A model generated the notes under the pieces. It worked only from the letters and a program-made list of their open reading frames with translations, was not told the DNA's origin and did no database searches. From NCBI RefSeq assembly GCF_004379255.2, contig NC_056049.1, forward strand, positions 3,100,001 through 3,164,000: a stretch of 64,000 nucleotides of DNA, in the 5' to 3' direction. Positions 35,300 to 47,444 of this stretch are shown here, piece by piece (within the stretch, counting starts at the first letter, position 1; each line of letters opens with the position of its first letter). The stretch comes from Salvia splendens (Eukaryota > Streptophyta > Magnoliopsida > Lamiales > Lamiaceae). The position numbers and the translations under genes are program-made.

Positions 35300-36665
35300 A
35301 TGGCAACTTTGAATCTCTCATCCTTCTCCAAAACCCTAAACCCTATTTCCAAAACCCTAATCCCCAAAATCTCACACCCCTCCACACTTTCCGTATCCTT
35401 CCTTCCTTGCGCTCGCCCGTATTTAACTAAATCAAGAAGTGCCGCTTTGCCGGCCGTGAGGGCTTTGACTGACGGCGAATACTCCGCCAAAAGGAATAGC
35501 GGCGGTGAGGAAAGGGAGACGATATTGCTACCGGGATGTGACTACAATCACTGGCTCATCGTCATGGAATTCCCCAAAGACCCTGCTCCCACCAGGGACC
35601 AGATGATTGACACTTACCTCAACACTCTCGCTACAATTCTCGGCAGGTCTCCTTCAGCAAAATTATGATGTTTTATTTTGATTTTTTTTTATTTTTTTTT
35701 GCCCCAGGATAATATATGCTTCTGCTAGTTGATAGTACATTTGAATTATTGTGAGGTATTTTATAGTATAAAAAGTAGTATTAGTAACTGAAGTATTGCT
35801 TGTAGTTTTGGCTGAAGACTCTAAGGCTATGTTTACTTTGAGTGTGATAGGATGACTTGATAAATATAATCCAATCTAATCAGCTATTACCTTTGATGAA
35901 TTGATGAATTTTGAGGTTCTTATGGGAGTAGCTTACTACTCCCAGCTTTTATGGAATCCTAAATGTTGGCATTGTTCCGAAAAATAAGAAGGTGGTTGTA
36001 TTCTGATGTTATGCCTATTGAAGTTGATGAGTAGGGTTGAGTGATGCATTCGTATCCATCTGTTTCAGCGATGTCAAACATCTCACGGTTGATCTAAAAT
36101 TCCGTGTTTCAGTATGGAAGAAGCAAAGAAGAATATGTATGCCTTTAGTACCACAACTTACACTGGTTTTCAGTGCACTGTATCGGAAGAAACATCTGAG
36201 AAATTCAAGGGTATATTGAATGTGGCAATATCTTCCTTCAGGCTCCAAAATGCAGTTTCTGTTTTCACAGACGTTATTCGGGTCCTAATAAGTTGTTTGT
36301 TTGTTTATTTTTTCACTTGCTATAGGCCTACCTGGTGTTTTGTGGGTCTTGCCTGATTCATATATCGATGTTAAGAACAAGGACTATGGAGGTTGGTTAT
36401 TTTTTAAATTTCTTAAGTGGTCGACATACAAACAATACTGTCTGCGTTACATTTGAACATTCTCCTTTGCACGCTTGCTGTTTTTATGGTTGTAGGGGAT
36501 AAGTACGTAAATGGAGAGATCATTCCCTGCCAGTACCCAACTTATCAACCGAAGCAGGCTAGAAGTTCAAAATATAAGAGCAAAGCCTATGTAAGAAAGA
36601 GAGATGGCCCTCCTTCGGAACAAAGAAAACCCAGACAAGAATCAACACCGGAATCTGCTTCCTAA
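35300..36665 (+). CDS. MORF9: Multiple organellar RNA editing factor 9 (MORF9/RIP9)
   Basis: Exons 35300-35646, 36113-36210, 36326-36391 and 36496-36665 (all GT-AG) join in frame to 226 residues; Arabidopsis MORF9 has 232. The first ~55 residues are Ser/Thr/Arg-rich without acidic residues, a plastid transit peptide. The MORF box follows: [20 protein letters not shown], then [26 protein letters not shown] and NKDYGG. The tail is basic ([16 protein letters not shown]). MORF proteins dimerise and bind PPR editing proteins to allow C-to-U editing of plastid transcripts. MORF9 rather than MORF2 is chosen from the tail and the [13 protein letters not shown] segment. Confidence 0.94.
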
Positions 36666-38108
36666 TGAACTATGACGAATATGGTAATTTGGTTGTAACT
36701 ATTTCCTTTATAATTGATGAGGAAAATATACCGTAAAGATCTTTGCTTCATTAGGTACTCTAATTTATTCAGTCCTGTTACTGCTAAGTGCTTGGTCTTT
36801 CTACCGATCCAATTCTATTCTTGTTTCCTATTGTTCTAGGTTGCGAATTGCTATCCGTCGATGCTGTTCTGTCAATACTTGCTTGGATTGGAGCATAGTT
36901 TTCACTAGATGAGAGCTTTGTTTAAGTTTATGATCCTTACATTTTGAATCTCAAGCGAGTTATAAGGCTGCCTGCCTGTTTTCAGTATATGTATCCAGCT
37001 GTGTTAGGAGTAATTGTGACCAGTGCTATGAAAGTATGTAGTAAAAAAACTTGTTAGTCATGAATCAATTATCAAATGGCTCGTTTATTCCTAATATCGC
37101 TATTTATCGTATTTATCTTTGGCTCTGGTTATGCACCAGATATGTACTAAGCTTACTGGGGAACTAATACCTCTAATCCGAGAGATACTGTGTATATAGT
37201 ATATGCCATAGCACTATTGCAGTTCCTTGCTGGAGGAGATCTCTTCGCTCAACAAGCAGCTAAAGTTCCACTTCAAGGACTCAAGCATGTATAAAATCTT
37301 CTGGTCTAACGATCCATGCATCTGGTGCTCTAGGGCGACCAAAGTATCCACAAAATGCACAAATCTGCAAGCATGGTATATTCTTAGTGATACAAATCAA
37401 GAATTAGAGATAGATGCCAGAATTTTAGGTGCTACCTCTAACTCAGGAGTCTGTTAATACATCCTTGTTTATTAGTAGTCTTATCTTTAGTAGGGTTTAT
37501 TTAAAATTGCAAGTATGATTAGGAGTCATAGTAATTCTCTACAAATACCTCCTTGAGGATTGAAGAGAGGTATCCAAGGGATCGAATAGCAGTGCCGTGA
37601 GGTTAGGACTCGTTCCTTTCTTGGTTAGGACTCGTTCCTTTCTTGGTTAGGGATTCGTCTCTTTCATATATCAGTTTAAGTTTCGATATTTTATTTCATA
37701 ATTATCGATCCACAGCCGTTGCATCCAGCAAGTTTTTACCATCCTTCTGCGTGAATTTCATTCCGTTCAATCTTTTATTATGCCTATGGTGCGATATGGT
37801 TCGTATGCCGATATTTTATCGAATGCTTTTGGTGCATCTGCTTTTACTCCATATCTCTAAGATAGGTTATCCTTACTAGAATGCTAGTTGTGACTGAAAT
37901 TAAGAGGTTTTATGGAAAATTAGGCAGGAGGGTGTTGTGTCACTATCATGATGTGTACTATTGTTAGAAGTGGGCACATGCACCCTCCACCGTTTTTTGT
38001 TTCTTTTCTAACAAAAACAGTCTCCTATGGATAAGCATCACTTGGTTTGTATGAAATCTATTTCCACCTTGATTTCTCTGAAAACTAGGCGATCCATTTT
38101 CCGGCTGA
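36666..38108. other. Downstream of MORF9; LTR-like remnant
   Basis: No gene called. The 76-codon frame at 37227-37457 (NKQLKFHFKDSSMYKIF) has no recognised domain. The sequence at about 37460-37700 has LTR-like wording ('ttctctacaaatacctcc', a repeated 'ggttaggactcgttccttt') and may be an old retrotransposon LTR. The last ~60 bp lead into the At5g39570-like gene. Confidence 0.35.
37599..37646. repeat. Short tandem duplication
   Basis: Two adjacent copies of ggttaggactcgttccttt followed by 'cttg', inside the LTR-like stretch. Confidence 0.8.
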
Positions 38109-39017
38109 ATGGAGTTTTACGGCTACAACGGCGATGATCGCTACTGGAGTGCTCCCCACCAAGGTTTCGAACCCGCACCCCACTATCCCTCTCCATACGA
38201 TCCCGGTGAGTATTACTCAACCCCGTTTGACTACTCTGTATCTACTTATCCCGATCCGATTAGTTATGCTCCTCCGTCTTACGATTACTACCACTACTCT
38301 GTATATCAACCGGAGACGAACTATAGTTGTTACGAACAGCCCCCTCCCTATTCCCACACCAGTTTTACAATATCACACTCTAATGTGGAGTTCAGTATAC
38401 CCGAATTCGAAGAGTATGACCCCACTCCCTATGGTGGAGGTTATGATCAGGCCATGACATACGGAAAGCCTCTTCCTCCTTCCGATCGCATCTGTTATCC
38501 TCGCTCCCTCCCCCAATCGGATGCCCCGGTGAATTTCTCTTTCGATTCGATCCCTTCGCCCTATGGGAAAGACCAAGATGTTACCCCAACTATCCCTAGC
38601 GAACCGGCAGATACCAAACCCGAAACAGGTAAGATTATCGATGATGATGGGAAGGGCAGTGAGCCGGTCGATGTGATGATCCCTATTGTTGAGCAAAGTG
38701 ATGTGATCCCTACTTTTGAGGAAAGTGATGTGATCCCTATTGCTGAGTATCCCAATTATGGCTCTCAAATTCCATATGGGTCTGGATTGGAAGGTGTTGA
38801 TTTGTGTGAGGGTCTGTTTGGTTACTGGCCGTGCTTAGCTAAGAAGGCGCAGGCCGCGCAGCATCAGAGGAACTGCTGCCACGCCTGCGATCAGGATAGG
38901 CGTATCGAGCCGTGGGAGTCAGCCGCGGATTATCTTTTCGGTAGTCCTGTGCCGTATGGTCACGACAATTATCATCAGTCTCTCTACCAGTCGGATCAAA
39001 TTTCTTGGCTTCAATAG
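38109..39017 (+). CDS. Uncharacterised protein At5g39570-like (PLDRP1 family)
   Basis: A 302-residue, intronless protein. The N-terminal ~90 residues are Tyr/Pro-rich and low in complexity (PSPYDPGEYYSTPFDYSV). Residues about 100-130 hold the family signature EEYDPTPYGGGYD, then TYGKPLPPSDRICYP, shared with Arabidopsis At5g39570 and At3g29075. An acidic middle region contains a short repeat (EESDVIPI/EQSDVIPT). The C-terminus has a Cys-containing block (LCEGLFGYWPCLAKKAQ; NCCHACDQD) and a final PVPYGHDNYHQSLYQSD. The Arabidopsis relative is a phosphatidic-acid/phospholipase-D-regulated, intrinsically disordered, RNA-linked protein; that role here is by homology only. Confidence 0.85.
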   Translation: MEFYGYNGDDRYWSAPHQGFEPAPHYPSPYDPGEYYSTPFDYSVSTYPDPISYAPPSYDYYHYSVYQPETNYSCYEQPPPYSHTSFTISHSNVEFSIPEFEEYDPTPYGGGYDQAMTYGKPLPPSDRICYPRSLPQSDAPVNFSFDSIPSPYGKDQDVTPTIPSEPADTKPETGKIIDDDGKGSEPVDVMIPIVEQSDVIPTFEESDVIPIAEYPNYGSQIPYGSGLEGVDLCEGLFGYWPCLAKKAQAAQHQRNCCHACDQDRRIEPWESAADYLFGSPVPYGHDNYHQSLYQSDQISWLQ

Positions 39018-41376
39018 TTATTCTTGGTATGATTTTCATGTTATTTCTTGGCTGCAAAATAAACATGTACAGTTGAGTTATTGAATTGGGCAATAAACTG
39101 TACTATCCACATTGAGTTATTGAAGAAGCATTGTGCAAATTGGTGGAAGGCAAAATCATGGCATTTTTTTAATAACCTAATTTTGTTATTCTTGATTTCT
39201 TCTTTGTAAAGGGATGTGTAACCCACCTCTTAACACACTGTAATAATGCCATGGCACACACTTTATTTGCAAAATCCGACAATTTCCTATGCATTGTGGA
39301 AATATTCAACTAGGCCAATCTCAAGAAATGATGGAGTATGTATAATTCTCTTATAAATAAGTGTGCAAAATGAAGGTAAAGTATAAATTATGGAGTAATA
39401 TTCATGAAATGATGAACAGTGAGGTCAACATGTGAATAGGATACAATGAGTATTACATGTACGAAAATGTTACTAGGAAAGAAAAAAGTCATAAAGTAAA
39501 AGCATGGGCTCTTTGAAAAATAATTTCGTAGTATCTATTGTGCCTCTAAATCAATGGATTGAAGACTAAAAAGGCAGTAGCTATTGGTACTGAAAATTCT
39601 TGCAACAGGAATCTTTGGGAAAGGTATATCTCTACATAATCTTTCTTAGGTTTAATCATTTATGAGCCAACTTTGCTTTTACCCATTTACAATAGTGAAA
39701 TAATTTTCAACAAAAAACTTAGCCCAGCTCTAATTGTTGGCGGCGCTTCCTGCAATTAGGGTTTGGAATCAATATCATTTTTCTTGGTGAGGGTATTTTA
39801 GTCTTCTCACCTTTTCTTTTTTTACTTTTTTCGTTACTCACTATTTTTCTTTCGTGAGTAAACATCACTATCTTTGTGAATCGTGGTTAGATACTTTTGT
39901 TAAATATGGGTATTTGTCTATTTGTTCATACTATAACCAACATATATATTTTTTTTCTTTTAAATAAATAATGAAGTGTAGTGATAAATTTATATAATTG
40001 TATATGGATAATTTGAATAATTTTGTCATTTTTATAATTTCCTCAATTAATACTAGAATTTATCTATTTTAATTGAAATTTTCAACTTACTTAATCACTC
40101 TTCATGCGAAAGAAGAGATGATGATTAATATTTTCTTATATAATTATTCGTATAACTTTTTTCTATATTTAATGAAAGAAAGAAACGAGCTAAAGAACAA
40201 AAGGAAAATAATTAAAAAATAAAAAGATAACGCATAAGAAAAATACTTACTCATTATGACTATATTATTTTATTACACAATTCACATTTTAACAAGAAAA
40301 ATACTTAATATTTTTTTCGTATATTAAGATAAATGATTTTATTCTTACTACAGTGATGATTTATACCTCATGATCCTTTTTTTAAAAAAATTTAATGAAA
40401 AAAGTAAACAAGAATAACAAAAAATAAAGAAAAAACTAGATACTAAACTAAAATGATAAAATTGAACTTATTTGAAAAATATATAGTTTTACTATATTAA
40501 GTTATAAAATTATTTTACAATTAAATATAGTAATTTAATTATGTAGTGTGTTAATTAATAGTACTACCATAATTAATTCATAATCTAGATTAGCGATGTT
40601 TTTTCCTAAAATGATAGAGTTAAAAAATATCCAAAATTATGGAGTAGTATATACTACTACTACTACTAAGGATAAATTAGTCATGATATTACTCCTTAAA
40701 AAAGAACTAAATTAACTAATACTCAGAATATAGTAAAGTAGTATCATAATAATAATATTTATATTTGAGATGAAGATGAATAAACGAACAAGAAAGTTCC
40801 AAAAGTGGGGACAAAACCTCGTCATTTCCGTCATCGGACTGGCTCTAAAGAAATGCCAACTTTATCCTGCCCAATTGATGCATCACCATATGATGTTTCC
40901 TTTTCTCATGATTTCCTCTTCTGCTAAATACAGCTCTATATTTACAAATTTATTTATAGTATTTGGTGTATTTCATAATCTTCCTGTTTGGTACACTAAC
41001 CATGTCACAACTAATTAACATTTGCAATTGAAATATCTGGTTTGTCAATGAAGATATATAGTACGACATGAATTGAGACATTGCCTCCTCAATACAATAA
41101 TAACAATCATGTATTGGAGTATAGTATGTCCAACAATTATTGGCTCTTAGGTAGATCTCCTCTGGCAAGAAAATGCATTTTCATCTGTCACCAAAACGCC
41201 AGCCTTTTTTTTAATCACACACACCCAAAAATCACAAACAACATTTTAGTAACAAGACAATGCTAATATAGAAATAAAATTTATTCATTACTTAGTAGTC
41301 CCCACATTTCACCCCATAATAAATAAATAAATCCTTGCTCTTTTCATTCCATAGCTTTCACATTTCATACCTCACT
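39018..41376. other. Intergenic, AT-rich
   Basis: 3' flank of the At5g39570-like gene, then very AT-rich DNA to the DUF538 gene. No supported gene; the open frame at 40770-41018 has no motif. Confidence 0.55.
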
Positions 41377-41999
41377 ATGCTGCTGTTGTTGAAAATTCTA
41401 ATACTCAGTCTCACCACATTGGGCTCGGCCTCGGCCTCGATTCATGACCTGCTGAGGAGCCGGGGCCTCCCGGCCGGGCTTTTCCCAAAGAATGGGGTGA
41501 AGTCGTATGAATTGAGTGAAGATGGATTGTTGGAGGTGTTTTTGGAGAGGCCGTGCATGGCGAGGATGGAGATGAGGATTTGGTTCGAGAGCGTGGTGAG
41601 GGCGAACCTCAGCTACGGTGGGTTGATGGGAGTTGAGGGGTTGTCTCAAGAAGAGCTGTTTTTATGGCTTCCGGTGAAGGACATCATCGTGTACGATCCT
41701 TCCTCCGGCCTTATCTTGTTCGACATCGGCCTCGCTCACAAGCAGATGTCACTTTCTCTCTTTGAAGAGCCTCCTCTTTGCTATCCCACTTGTAAGATCC
41801 ATTTTTCTTGTTTGTTTGTTTTTTTTTAATATCTCATTGTTGTTGTTGTTGTTGTAGATGGGATGCTGGACCGCGGCTTGGGTTTGGAGCCGAGAGATGA
41901 ATAATGTCTCATTTGTTTGCCTTTGTAGGCACGTCAGGAAGCTGCTCCGTACCCAAAGTCAATGATCGATCTTATCTCCCTTTGGTTAAGGATGAATGA
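41377..41999 (+). CDS. Secreted DUF538 family protein
   Basis: Exons 41377-41791 and 41929-41999 (GT-AG) give 161 residues. The ATG at 41377 gives MLLLLKILILSLTTLGSASA, a clear signal peptide. The mature part has the DUF538 pattern: DLLRSRGLPAGLFP near the start, a central YGGLMGVEG, then ELFLWLPVKDIIVYDPSSG and LILFDIGLAHKQMSLSLFE. The short second exon ends SYLPLVKDE. DUF538 proteins are plant-specific, have a BPI-like beta fold, and are often stress-induced and secreted; their biochemical role is poorly known. Confidence 0.92.
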
Positions 42000-43526
42000 G
42001 TCTCTCCCACTCAACTTCGGGACTCTTTTCTAATATACATCTTTGTAGAATTGTAAAAACATGGATGCTAACTGCAGATTTTTTGAGATGAATGAAGAGA
42101 TTGTGGCTCTGATTTTGTTCTACATGTACTAATTTGAAGCACCAAGAATCCCCACTTTGTGTTCTGACAAAATCTTGATAAGTTTAAGGTTGGCAGAATC
42201 ATTCAGATTGAAAAATTAGTAGTAAATGGCAACTTCCTAACTGGAATTGGTTGCTATTCACATTATTTTCATGAATAGATTGTAGAATACCTGAAGTGAG
42301 ATAGAATGAGGAAAGAAGTGAGTTAATTGATGTGGGGCCAGGAAATTTGGTTTTATAATGAAGCTTTTCAACAGACCATTGGCATATATGATCTGTTTGA
42401 ATGATGAAAATGGGGCCCACAAACGGTTGGAGAAAAAGATTAAGGTTTGGTTATAAATGGAAATTTGAAGAGGAAGATTGCCATCAATCAGTAATTGGGC
42501 AAATTTAACGATTAAAGTTGAGAAAAAAGAAAGGTTTGTTATATCTACATTTGCAGATGTTATCCCTCTCTCTCAGTTTTGTTGATAGTAATTATTAAAT
42601 TAAATTGTTCACGAGTCCAAAGACATGCATATGTGGACAAATTTATGGCTGTAAATCATCTCTACTGGGCCTCTTAATGTTTCTGGAAAGCACCATTAAT
42701 TTAGATATTAGCTTATATATCTTGTACCTCGTGGTCCCAAATTAGGTTGCTGTATTCTTGTCAATTTGTTTGTAACATTCATGGTGTTTGGAATCGAATT
42801 TAATGATTCACATAAATCATACATGTTGAATACGAAGCGAGACCTATTCATTTCGTTGTTTGAAGAATTTGAAGTAAGGAAATCGTCTTCAAGTAATTTC
42901 TTGTTTGTATCATTGATGGGAATTAGATAGTAATGATGCATTTATACGTTTCACTTGGGGACCATGACCCGTATCTAGTGCAATCTGTTTGTTTTGGGCC
43001 TCTTTCGCACAAATACAGAGTCCATAATAACATGAGTAATCAGCTGGTTTTGGTGTGGAGGCCCAGCCCAACAGATTGTCAAACTGTAGATTATTGGCCT
43101 GGATTTGTATCCAATCTGTTTAAATTTAAGTATTTACATTCATGATATTGATTGAATAAAACAAAATTTAGGTTATTGCAGCAGGGGAATATGCTTTTTC
43201 TTGCTGTAAAACAGAGTATAGAATAGAAATCTCAAATTTTGTTACAATTTTGAGTGTGAATATTATAGAATGTAGTATGCTCTAGTAAAGACATTTTGAT
43301 GGAAACAAAAGATTCTTTATTGCTATCTCTGTAATAACTGCAAACAAATAAGATTTTGTTCACTTCTTTTACCAGAAAAAAATCTTGAAGAATACAATGG
43401 CCATGTCCAGAATTAGTGTTTAGTATTGTACTTGTTCTGTTTTTGATCACCTCAATCTCAAAACTTGTTTAATTATTGGATGGATTAATGATCAATCAAT
43501 GCAAATTAATCGCGGTTATAATATCT
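42000..43526. other. Intergenic between the DUF538 and DYT1-like genes
   Basis: Non-coding; 3' flanks of the two converging genes. Short open frames at 42708-43145 show no conserved motif. Confidence 0.55.
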
Positions 43527-44282
43527 CTAGATGCTCCTTATGAACTCCAACAAGTATATCTTCATCTGGTCAGCCTCCGGTAATCCACCACGAGTTTCCT
43601 AAACATTTTGGAACAAATGAAATCAAAATCTCTTCATTTTCTACTTATGTTTGCTAGTTATACCTGACCAAATGAGGTGAAGAGAACTGCTCCTCTGGAA
43701 GTGGTAATGGTGGTGTCAATGAGATCGATCCCGAGCAAGGTAATGGCTTCCATCAGTTTAGTAAGCGCGCCTCTCTTCTTCTGGAACACGATTCGTATCC
43801 ATGCTTAGTCCCACATATATTGTTTACCTCAACCTCCACCTGTTAACATTTGATAAGTAAGAGCAATTATAATGCTGATCAATTTGAGATAGAATGAATA
43901 CTACTTTTATTACATGCTTCATCTCTTTCTCGGCGTCCATCTCCTTCAGTTTGCTCTTCTCTTCATCGACGCTAGTTTCCTCCAATTCCAGGAGATGGTG
44001 GCTTAGTTCTTCCACGGTCATTTTCAGCTCTTCGATGTAAGTGATTGCATCAGTGATTATAGTGGATTTAGTCATCTGCACCAGCAAACTCATATTCAGA
44101 CATACTAAATCGCAAGTAAGGATTGGTTTTCGATTACTTGCATTGGTGATGTTGGGGACTAAGGCGCGCAGCTCTAGCTGTCTGTCCCCGAGCTTCTTGC
44201 GCCTTCTCATCTCAGCTTCGAGGTTCTTGGATTTGAACCTTTCATCGCCCTCGTTGCTGGTGTTGTGGCACTCGTTTGCCAT
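43527..44282 (-). pseudogene. DYT1: DYT1-like bHLH factor, with a GC-AG intron and a 1-nt frameshift
   Basis: Four minus-strand exons: 44142-44282, 43914-44075, 43664-43839 and 43527-43598. Exon 1 encodes KSKNLEAEMRRRKKLGDR, the basic region and helix 1, and exon 2 MTKSTIITDAITYIEEL, helix 2. The best join has donor GCAAGT (44141-44136) instead of GT and gives ITNMTK, as in Arabidopsis DYT1. Exon 3 codes an ACT-like C-terminus (KKRGALTKLMEA, LLGIDLIDTTITTSRGA), but the frame breaks near 43801-43803 and needs one extra base to reach it. Exon 4 ends QMKIYLLEFIRSI. DYT1 controls tapetum development and pollen formation in anthers. About 183 residues if the shift is repaired or is a sequencing error; otherwise truncated. 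Confidence 0.8.
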
Positions 44283-45498
44283 GTACCTCCCTATCGATCC
44301 ATTTGATCTTCGTTTAATGGTGAGTCAAGCACATTGACATCCAAATACTCTTTTCCTTTTCTTTTAAACTCACACTATTCATCTCACATCTTTGTTGCAT
44401 CTCTATAGTGTTTTGACTTCAAAACATGTACTAATGTTTGTACAATTTCTCTCATTCATAAAGAGCATGTATGCGCTTGATCACATTCAATATGGAAGCT
44501 TTAAACCAAGTTATCATTTCAAATGTAATATTGTTTCTTAAAAGTTAGGTTAAGTAATGAAAGTTGTAACGAGGGAGTTTTTTCCTTGAGCCTTTAAATA
44601 AGCACAGGCTTTGGAAGAGAGAAACACACCACATTCGTACCTCTACATTTAGCAATGCTTGCCTCTCATATGGGTTCACCACTTACTCTCTTTAATAGTA
44701 TTGTGTGCTCAATTCTCGAAATTCTATCAAGTTAACTTCCAATCATTGGTGACAATTATTAACATGAGAGCACTTAGTCAAGGTGTACTTATCTAAAACA
44801 CCCTTGTTGCAGGGTTTGGAGATTTTGGTTAAAAAAAAAGTAAACTGAGGCTTTCTGGGTAATTATACAATAAGTTTAGGAACTAATAATGAGATTTTTT
44901 TTTCTAAGGATAGCGTGTGTGCCATTGTCGGATCTAGGAATCAATAACCATGGGCAGTGACAAAGCCATAATTTTAATCTAGGATGGCCTAAATTATTGT
45001 TAAAGTTTGTTGAGTTGTTTTAGTGTCAACGCATAAACAACTCAAACATATATAATAAAGAGCTGCACGCAAAAGATGGATAACAAGATAAAATATAGAA
45101 ACATTATATAATGATATTTTTAATGCAATTAAAGATGCTAATTTATTTTTCTAAATATACCACTAATGCTTAAAAATCTTCTTCATTCTTAGTGTTTCAA
45201 CTAAAATTAATTTATTCTCAATTTAGGGACGCTTTCTTTTGCTTCCTATAAATTATAGTCATTTTTCAAAACTTCCATAATTGTGTCTCAATTTTTGTTT
45301 CATTAAAAAAAATACTATCCCGTGTCACTGTAGTTGAGTTATGCTGAATCATATTTTTTTTAGCAAAAAACAACACACTAATGTCTATTACTTTATTCTC
45401 GCTCAACTTAACTCATTTAACTCATTTTTTTGACATCATGTGCCTAAAAGAAATGCATCTAAAAGATAAAAGAATAAATCCTTTCACTGATAGTAGTA
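44283..45498. other. Upstream of the DYT1-like gene; LTR-like repeat copy
   Basis: Promoter side of the minus-strand bHLH. The stretch 44570-44680 is a copy of one at 53605-53716. A retrotransposon-like scrap at 44925-44975 begins 'gtcggatctaggaatc'. No gene seen. Confidence 0.45.
44570..44680 (+). repeat. Dispersed LTR-like repeat, copy 1
   Basis: Shares with 53605-53716 the ordered blocks gggagttttttc, ttgagcct.taaataagc, 'ggctttgga', 'cacaccacatt' and 'caatgcttgcctctc'. The TATA-like 'ttaaataa' followed by a short leader looks like the U3/R part of an LTR, but no complete LTR was delimited. Confidence 0.6.
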
Positions 45499-45643
45499 CT
45501 CCCTCTGTACTTGAAAAATATTTACATTTGATTTAACATGAGTTTTAATGTATAATTGATAAAGTAAAGACAGCGAGTGATAAAATGTGGTATAAGTAGT
45601 GTTAGTGGAGAGTGAACTCTACATCATTAGTAGTGTAGTGTAA

Positions 45644-46165
45644 GAACATCTCCAATCATTTACACCAAACTCAAACCCATTTTAGTGTGAATGTTACATC
45701 AAATATGATTTTACTCAAATTATTTACACTAAACTCCAACTTAAAAGAACATTCTCTACATTAGGTCTTTTTTACTCAAAAGATTTGAAATTTTTTTGGT
45801 TTTAGTGTAGTGTAAACCTAAAAATAGGTACTCCCTTCATCCCAACTAAATCGAGTCGTATTCCATTTCGGGATGTTCCAATTAAGTTGAGTAATTTCCT
45901 TTTTGACACAACAAAATATCCAATCATTCTTACTTTATTCCATCACCTACTTCACTCTCTCTTTATATTTCCTACTTTATTCTCCTCTCCTACTTTTCAA
46001 CTCAATTTCTTAATCTTCATGCCCAAAAGTATTGACTCAAATTAGTTGGGGCGGATGAATTACTATTTTTTACTCAAACCAAAAATGGGATTGATTTTGG
46101 AATATCATTGGAGCTAATTAATTATCTATCTCATTTTAGGTTTTAGTGTACCATTAGAGATGATC
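45644..46165. mobile_element. Middle Harbinger-type MITE of the nest
   Basis: Ends GAACATCTCCAATCATT and, inverted, GATCATCTCTAATGGT, flanked by TAA (45641-45643 and 46166-46168). Confidence 0.78.
45831..46060. mobile_element. Inner Stowaway-type MITE of the nest
   Basis: Ends CTCCCTTCATCCCAACTAA and, inverted, ATTCATCCGCCCCAACTAA, with TA at both borders (45829-45830 and 46061-46062). Confidence 0.8.
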
Positions 46166-46619
46166 TAATTGTATAATTTGTAAATAAAATAATGTAGGGA
46201 TATTGTGTTGTTTAACTATTTTAAAATTAAAAAGTTTATACTTTCTAAGGATGGACTAATACTTTTTTTTTATTTTTCAGGAGCAAGAAAAATAATTTAT
46301 ATTTTCAGAGACGGAACGAGTAGTATTTATTTAATGCGCCATAGAAATAATGGTCGATAATTCTTCCAAGGACATTGAAAGAAAGGAAAAAAATTGTTAA
46401 GTGGATGCTATGTTTTTTAACCCCACATCATAAATTTGTTTTTCCAATCTACTTGACTAAATGATGTAAGTTCTATTATTTGAAAATGAAACTCACTGTG
46501 AGGAATAGCTTTAGGAGAAAACGTTTGCATCGTGTGTCTCTAATATACACATTTCTTAAAGTAGAAATCACATTATCTTTATTTTTTTCTTTCTCATTTT
46601 ATTTAAACTCACAAAATAA

Positions 46620-46855
46620 TACTCTCTTCGTCCTATGTTATTCGCACTTTCATATTTACAGAGTAAATTTAAGCACAAGTAATTAGTGTAATAGAATTAG
46701 CATTTCAAGTATAATAAGAAAACACTTAATAAAGAAATACTTAATTAACTTTAATATCTTAATTAAATATCCTAATTTTTACTTAAATAAAAATAGTGTA
46801 AATATATTGGAAATGCCCGAAAATGAAAAGTGCAACTAGCATGGGACGGAGGGAG
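46620..46855. mobile_element. Stowaway/mariner-type MITE
   Basis: Left 'actctcttcgtcctatgtta' and right 'agcatgggacggagggagt' are imperfect inverted repeats followed by TA. The inner 'cactttc'/'gaaaagtgc' pairing extends the repeat. Confidence 0.7.
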
Positions 46856-47264
46856 TACTATATAAAATCTTATGCTGAAAATCAAACATTTTATACAGCT
46901 GATGTAATAATGTAAACATATTTTGCGCGTTTAAGAAGTTAATGAAATATGGGAGCTTGATATTATTTCTGATCTTCATTCTCATGATTTTATGTGAAGG
47001 AGTTGATGCATTATTTTTTAATACGAAATTTTAAAACTTAATAATATTAAAATTAGTTGATGAGAGAATAAAGTTTGGATACTTATTACCAAACTTAGAA
47101 TGCTCGACATAACATGATTTGAATTTGCTAAATTTAGAAAATCCGAACATTCTAGAATTAAAAATCATAAATATTGAAAAGAGAGACAAATTGGAACAGA
47201 CAATAAAATATAGAGAATCCTGCAAGCTTGTCGTTTTCTCTAACTAGTCAAATACTAATAAATA

Positions 47265-47444
47265 CTCTATCAGTCCATTAAAAATGAAACGTTTTTCTTT
47301 TTTATCTGTCTCATTAAAAATAAAACGTTTTTAAAAATAGAAACAATACTCTCTCTACTTTTTCTTCTCTCTTACTTTACTCTATCTTCATTAACTCATA
47401 AAATACCACTACATAAAATCTCTTTATTAATGGGACGGAGGGAG
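47265..47444. mobile_element. Stowaway-type MITE
   Basis: Ends CTCTATCAGTCCATTAA and, inverted, CTCCCTCCGTCCCATTAA, TA-flanked (47263-47264 and 47445-47446). The inner phrases 'aaaatgaaacgttttt' and 'aaaataaaacgttttt' form a short internal direct repeat. Confidence 0.85.

Larger units (their letters stand above)
45499..46320. mobile_element. Outer mariner-type MITE of a three-deep nest
   Basis: Ends CTCCCTCTGTACTTGAAAAATAT and, inverted, CTCGTTCCGTCTCTGAAAATAT, with TA at both borders (45497-45498 and 46321-46322). It contains a Harbinger-type MITE (45644-46165), which itself contains a Stowaway MITE (45831-46060). Confidence 0.78.

Noticed and set aside
37227..37457. Possible gene of 76 codons
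   Set aside because: No motif, no splice partners, and it abuts LTR-like sequence.
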